Shown here: piece after piece, positions 60,269 to 64,000 of the stretch
Layout: each line of letters opens with the position of its first letter
How positions within the stretch are numbered: the first letter of the stretch is position 1
Assembly (NCBI GenBank): GCA_937928545.1
Contig: CALGJQ010000031.1
Location: 1 to 64,000 of the forward strand
Reading direction: 5' to 3'
Origin: an uncultured Verrucomicrobiales bacterium
Lineage (GTDB): Bacteria > Verrucomicrobiota > Verrucomicrobiia > Verrucomicrobiales > Akkermansiaceae
DNA length: 64,000 nucleotides
The notes under the pieces: model-generated
Told to the model about the DNA's origin: nothing
What the model saw: the letters and a program-made list of their open reading frames with translations, nothing else
Databases searched by the model: none
Program-made: the position numbers and the translations under genes

Positions 60269-63200
60269 ATGCCCCCGAAAAAAGCCGACCCGCCAGAAGA
60301 AAGCCCAAAACCGCGCCTCCGCTGGAAGCGCTGGATCTTTGGCTGTCTTCTTGTCGGCGCAGCCTTCCTCGTTTGGTTCAACGGGCCCGGGATTCGATGG
60401 TCCGCCAAAAAGCTGATTCTTCAGCAACTTGAGACGCAGAAGCTTTCCGGAACTTTCGAAGTCACCGGAACCGCCCTCAAAGGCCTAGCCATTCACAAGC
60501 TCTCCCTCACCGGCGAATCGAAGATTCAATCCGTCGAGTCTGATCTCCTAAAACTCGAATGGACCCCTTCCTCGCTCTTCAAAAAAAGAGTCAATTCCCT
60601 CTCTCTCGAAAAGCTCCACCTCGTCATCGACCCCGAAGCTCCAGCCCTTCCAAAAAAAGAAAACGATCCATCCAAAGACAAAGAAAAAAAGTCCCTCTCT
60701 GAATCCCTCAATCTCGTCCGCAATCTCATCCGCCCCTCAGACATTTCCCTCACCGACCTGCGCGTCGAGATCATCGACAAAACCACCGTCTCCCTCGATG
60801 CCCTCAAACACTCCCCAGATTCAGACATTTATACTTTCGAAGACCTTCGCACCAAAGACCACCTCGACCGCGCTATCCATAACCCTCTCAGCACCCTCAC
60901 TTGGACCGAACCCGGCTTCGCCCTCGACCAAGTCTCCGTCCTCCCGAAGCTCAGCCTTCAAAACCTCATCTTTCATCCCGACGAGAAAGCCTCAGGCGAA
61001 CTCCTCATTAACAACCAAGCAATCACTTTCTCCTCCGACTTCCAATCCCATCACCGCATCATCCTTGACTCTCCTCCCCTCGACATTTCCACCATCGTCG
61101 AGCTCATCAACCCCGACCTCGTAAAAGAAAAAGATCTAAACGGAAAGATCACCGCACTCGAAATCGACAGCTCCCAGGGCCTCGTCAACCTCCAAGCCAG
61201 CGACCTCGAATGGGATGGCCAAAAACTCGCCTCCGCAACGATCCAAGCCCGCACCCCAGACTTTCTTTCTCCCTTCGATCAAGAAATCGAAGTCCAAGCC
61301 AACTTGGACAATCGACTCATCATCGATGGCACCATCTCCCCTTCAAGCGAACTACTCGACTCCAGCGCTGACCTCACCTTCACCATTCGCGACCCCGCCA
61401 TCCCTGACATCACCGGCGACCTCACCTATCAAGCCCGCAAAGCTCATCTCGAAGCCTCAAGCCTCAAAGACCTCCGCTTTAAAGCCACCTACTTTGCTGA
61501 TTCATCCACTTACGAAGCAAATGCAGACTCACAGCTCCAAGACGCCAGCCAACTCGACCCCAAACTCACCGGCCCCCTCACCTTCACTCTCAGTGCAAAG
61601 GGTGACCTAAAAGAAAAGACCCACTCAGGCATCCTGAATCTAGATCGCATCCAGCTCGATCAACCCAAACTCGCCAACACCACCACCCAAGGAATCGTCA
61701 CCTACGACTGGCCCCGTAAAGTCGCCATCACCGACCTCACCATCACCTCGCCCGAAGGACAACTCCAAGGCGACCTCCAATGGCAAGACGACATCCTCAC
61801 CATCTCCAAGCTAGACCTCGTTGACGACAACGAAACACTCCTCAGCGCCACCGCCGAACTCCCCGCTCCTCTCAAAACCAAATCGCTGGACGACTTCCTC
61901 CAATCCACCGAACCCCTCTCTCTCCAGATTAAATCCCAGCCCCTTACTTTCGAAAAGCTCTCCTCCTTCCTCCCCATCCCACAAGACCTCTCCGGCGTCC
62001 TCCTCGCCGACCTCAACCTATCAGGATCACTCGCCGAACCAGCCCTCAATGGCTTCGCCACTCTAGATGACTTCCGCATCGCCAGCCAACCCGACCTCCC
62101 CCCCGTCGATCTCGAACTCAACTTCGAAACCATCGACCAAAAACTCCTCTTCACCACCATCAGCAGCGAACCAAACGGCCCTCTCCTAAACGTCGATGGC
62201 AGTCTTCCCTTCACCCCACGCGTTTGGATCGAGAACAAGACCAACCCAGACAAACACACCCCCATCGATCTTCACATCTATTCTCCCAAACTCGACCTTC
62301 AACGCCTAAACACTGTCCCCAACCTTCCCGACCAACTCACCGGGATTCTTGAAACAGACATCACTCTTTCCGGTTCGCTCGCCGAACCCACTCTCGACGG
62401 ATTCCTCAATCTCGACTCCTTCCGCCTCGCTAGCCAACCTGAGCTCCCACCCCTCAATCTCGATCTCAATTTCAAAACTGTTGATCAAAAGTTTCTCCTC
62501 ACCGCAAAAGCCACTGAACCAAACAGCCCCCTCCTCAACCTCGATGCCAATTTCGCCTTCCTCCCTCAAATCTGGCTCAAAGATAAAAGACATCCCGAAG
62601 ATAGCCCCATCGATCTCCGCCTCTCTTCCCCCAATCTAGACCTCGAACTCTTTAACCAAATCCCCGGCTTTCCAAAGGAGCTCAGCGGCATTTTCAAAAC
62701 CGACCTCACCCTCACCGGATCACTTGCCAAACCAAAGCTCGATGGCTTTCTGAACCTCGCCTCCTTCCGCAGCAACCAGCAAGACAGCCTCCCTCCCATC
62801 GATCTGGACCTCAGGTTCGCCACTGAAGAACAAAACCTCCTCCTCGCCGCCAAGGCCAGCGAACCAAATGGCCCCCTTCTCATCTTCGATAGCACTCTCG
62901 CCTTCGTCCCAGATTTTTGGATCAAAAACAAAAAGCACCCCGAAGACAGCCCCATCGACCTTCGTCTCACCTCCCCCAATCTTCAGCTCGAACTCTTTCA
63001 TCAAATCCCCGGCTTCCCCCAGGAACTCGATGGCATTTTTAGAACCGATCTCACCCTCACCGGATCGCTCGCCAAACCCAGCCTCGATGGCTTCCTCAAG
63101 CTCGACTCCTTTCGCAGCACCAGCCAACCCAGCCTCCCATCCATTGCTCTCGATCTTAACTTCAAAACCGTCGATCAAGAACTACTCCTCAGCGCGAAAG

Positions 63201-64000
63201 CCAACGAACCAAACGGCCCTCTTTTTAGCCTCGATGGCAAGCTCCCTTTCCTCCCCGAGGTCTGGCTCAAAAACAAAAAACACCCTGAGGACAGCCCCAT
63301 CAATCTCCGCCTCACCTCCCCCAATCTCAACCTGAAACTCTTCAACCAAATCCCCGGCCTTCCCGAGGAACTTGACGGCATCCTCCAAACCGACCTCACC
63401 CTCACCGGATCACTCGCTCAACCCAGCCTCGACGGCTTCCTCAAGCTCGATTCCTTCCGCCTCCAAAACCAACCCGACCTCTCGCCCGTCGACTTTAATC
63501 TCAATCTCAGAACCGAAAACCAACAACTCCTTCTCACCGCAGATTCCTCCGATCCCAACGGCCCCCTCTTCAACGTCACCGGAAATATCCCCTTCCTCCC
63601 AAAAGCTTGGATCGAACGCAAAGTAAACCCAAACGATAGCCCCCTTAACATCCGCGCCACCTCACCGGACCTAGACCTCCGGCGCATCCAGCCCTTTGCT
63701 CCAACCATCAAGCAAATCAACGGACAAGCCCAGCTCGACCTCCTCATCACCGGCACCATCTCCGCTCCAAAGTTTTCCGGCTCCGCCAAAGCCAACATTG
63801 CCAACATGCGACTTTCAAAGTCCCCCATGTCCACCTTCCGAAACACCAATCTTAACGCCACTTTTCAAGACGACACCGTCACCATCCAACCCTCCAACAT
63901 CAGCGCATCCGGTGGCACCGCCACCGTCTCAGGCTCCATCAATCTTGCCGGAACAAGCCCCATCTTCGACATCGACCTTGTTGGCAAACACGTCCTCTTG
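60269..64000 (+). CDS. TamB/AsmA-like giant inner-membrane-anchored protein (3' end beyond window)
   Basis: The frame from ATG 60269 stays open to the last base, 1244 codons, and continues beyond the window. A short basic N-terminus (MPPKKADPPEESPKPRLRWK) is followed by one membrane helix (about residues 22-38, WIFGCLLVGAAFLVWF). The remainder is beta-rich repeats of the AsmA/TamB/DUF490 kind, with five near-identical 115-residue units (62024-63751) and a TamB-like end of the visible part (TVSGSINLAGTSPIFDIDLV). Such proteins bridge inner and outer membranes and move lipids or assist outer-membrane biogenesis. The total length cannot be told. Confidence 0.8.
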   Translation, partial: MPPKKADPPEESPKPRLRWKRWIFGCLLVGAAFLVWFNGPGIRWSAKKLILQQLETQKLSGTFEVTGTALKGLAIHKLSLTGESKIQSVESDLLKLEWTPSSLFKKRVNSLSLEKLHLVIDPEAPALPKKENDPSKDKEKKSLSESLNLVRNLIRPSDISLTDLRVEIIDKTTVSLDALKHSPDSDIYTFEDLRTKDHLDRAIHNPLSTLTWTEPGFALDQVSVLPKLSLQNLIFHPDEKASGELLINNQAITFSSDFQSHHRIILDSPPLDISTIVELINPDLVKEKDLNGKITALEIDSSQGLVNLQASDLEWDGQKLASATIQARTPDFLSPFDQEIEVQANLDNRLIIDGTISPSSELLDSSADLTFTIRDPAIPDITGDLTYQARKAHLEASSLKDLRFKATYFADSSTYEANADSQLQDASQLDPKLTGPLTFTLSAKGDLKEKTHSGILNLDRIQLDQPKLANTTTQGIVTYDWPRKVAITDLTITSPEGQLQGDLQWQDDILTISKLDLVDDNETLLSATAELPAPLKTKSLDDFLQSTEPLSLQIKSQPLTFEKLSSFLPIPQDLSGVLLADLNLSGSLAEPALNGFATLDDFRIASQPDLPPVDLELNFETIDQKLLFTTISSEPNGPLLNVDGSLPFTPRVWIENKTNPDKHTPIDLHIYSPKLDLQRLNTVPNLPDQLTGILETDITLSGSLAEPTLDGFLNLDSFRLASQPELPPLNLDLNFKTVDQKFLLTAKATEPNSPLLNLDANFAFLPQIWLKDKRHPEDSPIDLRLSSPNLDLELFNQIPGFPKELSGIFKTDLTLTGSLAKPKLDGFLNLASFRSNQQDSLPPIDLDLRFATEEQNLLLAAKASEPNGPLLIFDSTLAFVPDFWIKNKKHPEDSPIDLRLTSPNLQLELFHQIPGFPQELDGIFRTDLTLTGSLAKPSLDGFLKLDSFRSTSQPSLPSIALDLNFKTVDQELLLSAKANEPNGPLFSLDGKLPFLPEVWLKNKKHPEDSPINLRLTSPNLNLKLFNQIPGLPEELDGILQTDLTLTGSLAQPSLDGFLKLDSFRLQNQPDLSPVDFNLNLRTENQQLLLTADSSDPNGPLFNVTGNIPFLPKAWIERKVNPNDSPLNIRATSPDLDLRRIQPFAPTIKQINGQAQLDLLITGTISAPKFSGSAKANIANMRLSKSPMSTFRNTNLNATFQDDTVTIQPSNISASGGTATVSGSINLAGTSPIFDIDLVGKHVLL
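62024..63751 (+). repeat. Five tandem ~345-bp coding repeats in the TamB-like gene
   Basis: Units start at 62024, 62372, 62717, 63062 and 63407 at intervals of 348, 345, 345 and 345 bp. Each begins with GSLAxPxLxGF, then LDSFRxxSQPxLPPxxLDLN, EPNGPLL and, in several, HPEDSPIxLRLxSPNL. DNA identity is high in units 3-5 (for example CCCCGAAGACAGCCCCATCG recurs with few changes), so the array probably expanded recently. Each unit would form one sheet-forming repeat of the lipid-transfer bridge. Confidence 0.85.

Noticed and set aside
1-64000. tRNA or rRNA genes, CRISPR arrays, prophage or transposase genes
   Set aside because: No cloverleaf with TTCGA-type loop, no rRNA signature, no regular spacer array and no integrase or transposase motif was noticed by eye.

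Overview
The window looks like chromosome of a Gram-negative bacterium of the phylum Verrucomicrobiota (Verrucomicrobiales-like). This rests on the gene mix: an ECF sigma factor of the Rhodopirellula/Verrucomicrobium type paired with a FecR-LamG protein, PEP-CTERM exported proteins, a planctomycete/verrucomicrobial-type c-type cytochrome fused to a LamG domain, a PmoA-like (DUF6807) protein, a long-form IspG, a ClpS-DUF2017 pair, a TonB system and a TamB-like giant protein. It is inference from families, not from rRNA. No tRNA, rRNA, CRISPR array, prophage or intact insertion sequence was seen. Most genes lack a clear Shine-Dalgarno sequence; one perfect one occurs before the sodium:solute symporter.

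Layout. 0-9.7 kb: the 3' end of tonB, lexA, small exported proteins (two resembling pieces of a secretin), rpe, smpB, rpoZ, a TonB-dependent receptor and a formylglycine-generating-enzyme-like lipoprotein. 9.8-18.4 kb: an M16 peptidase, a Lys/Ala/Pro-repeat exported protein, then a leftward cluster with NRDE, ATP-grasp, OlsA-like acyltransferase, DinB-like and OlsB-like genes (probable ornithine-lipid synthesis). 18.4-25.5 kb: an ECF sigma/FecR anti-sigma operon and a 1103-residue secreted protein that share a conserved promoter block, followed by a PEP-CTERM protein. 25.7-34.5 kb: glycyl-tRNA synthetase, SIMPL protein, PEP-CTERM cupredoxin, lipoprotein hydrolase, a Cys-rich exported protein with an outer-membrane beta-barrel, pta, histidinol phosphatase and small hypotheticals. 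34.6-46 kb: photolyase-related protein, duplicated DUF481 barrel, PSD1-LamG cytochrome, Prc protease, two large exported hypotheticals, rpsU. 46-64 kb: spermidine-synthase-like enzyme, DUF3311 plus symporter, pheT, DUF1287, GT9, DUF2017-clpS, ispG, TraB-like, a second ECF sigma/anti-sigma pair, DUF6807 and the start of a TamB-like protein.

Main discovery. Three genes are invisible to ordinary gene callers because they contain in-frame TGA codons, two in each, and each is best read as a double-selenocysteine protein: a 66-residue membrane-anchored protein (18443-18643, minus strand), an outer-membrane beta-barrel with an N-terminal Sec-Asp-Ala-Sec motif (30472-31362), and an exported protein of two heavy-metal-associated-like folds, each with one Sec where HMA domains carry their first metal-binding cysteine (45445-46008). 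Downstream of the TGA codons lie small hairpins with 4-5 nt loops carrying G in the first or second position, starting 17-23 nt after the TGA (26 for the one TGA that shares a hairpin). That fits the bacterial SECIS model. TGA is an ordinary stop elsewhere in the window (for example in ATGA gene overlaps), so a general recoding to Trp is not the explanation. The selenocysteine machinery itself (selA, selB, selC, selD) is not in this window.

A second notable pattern is a 39-bp block, 30 of 39 positions identical without gaps, in front of both the 24 kb ECF sigma gene and the 1103-residue secreted protein. It probably marks the promoter recognised by that sigma factor.
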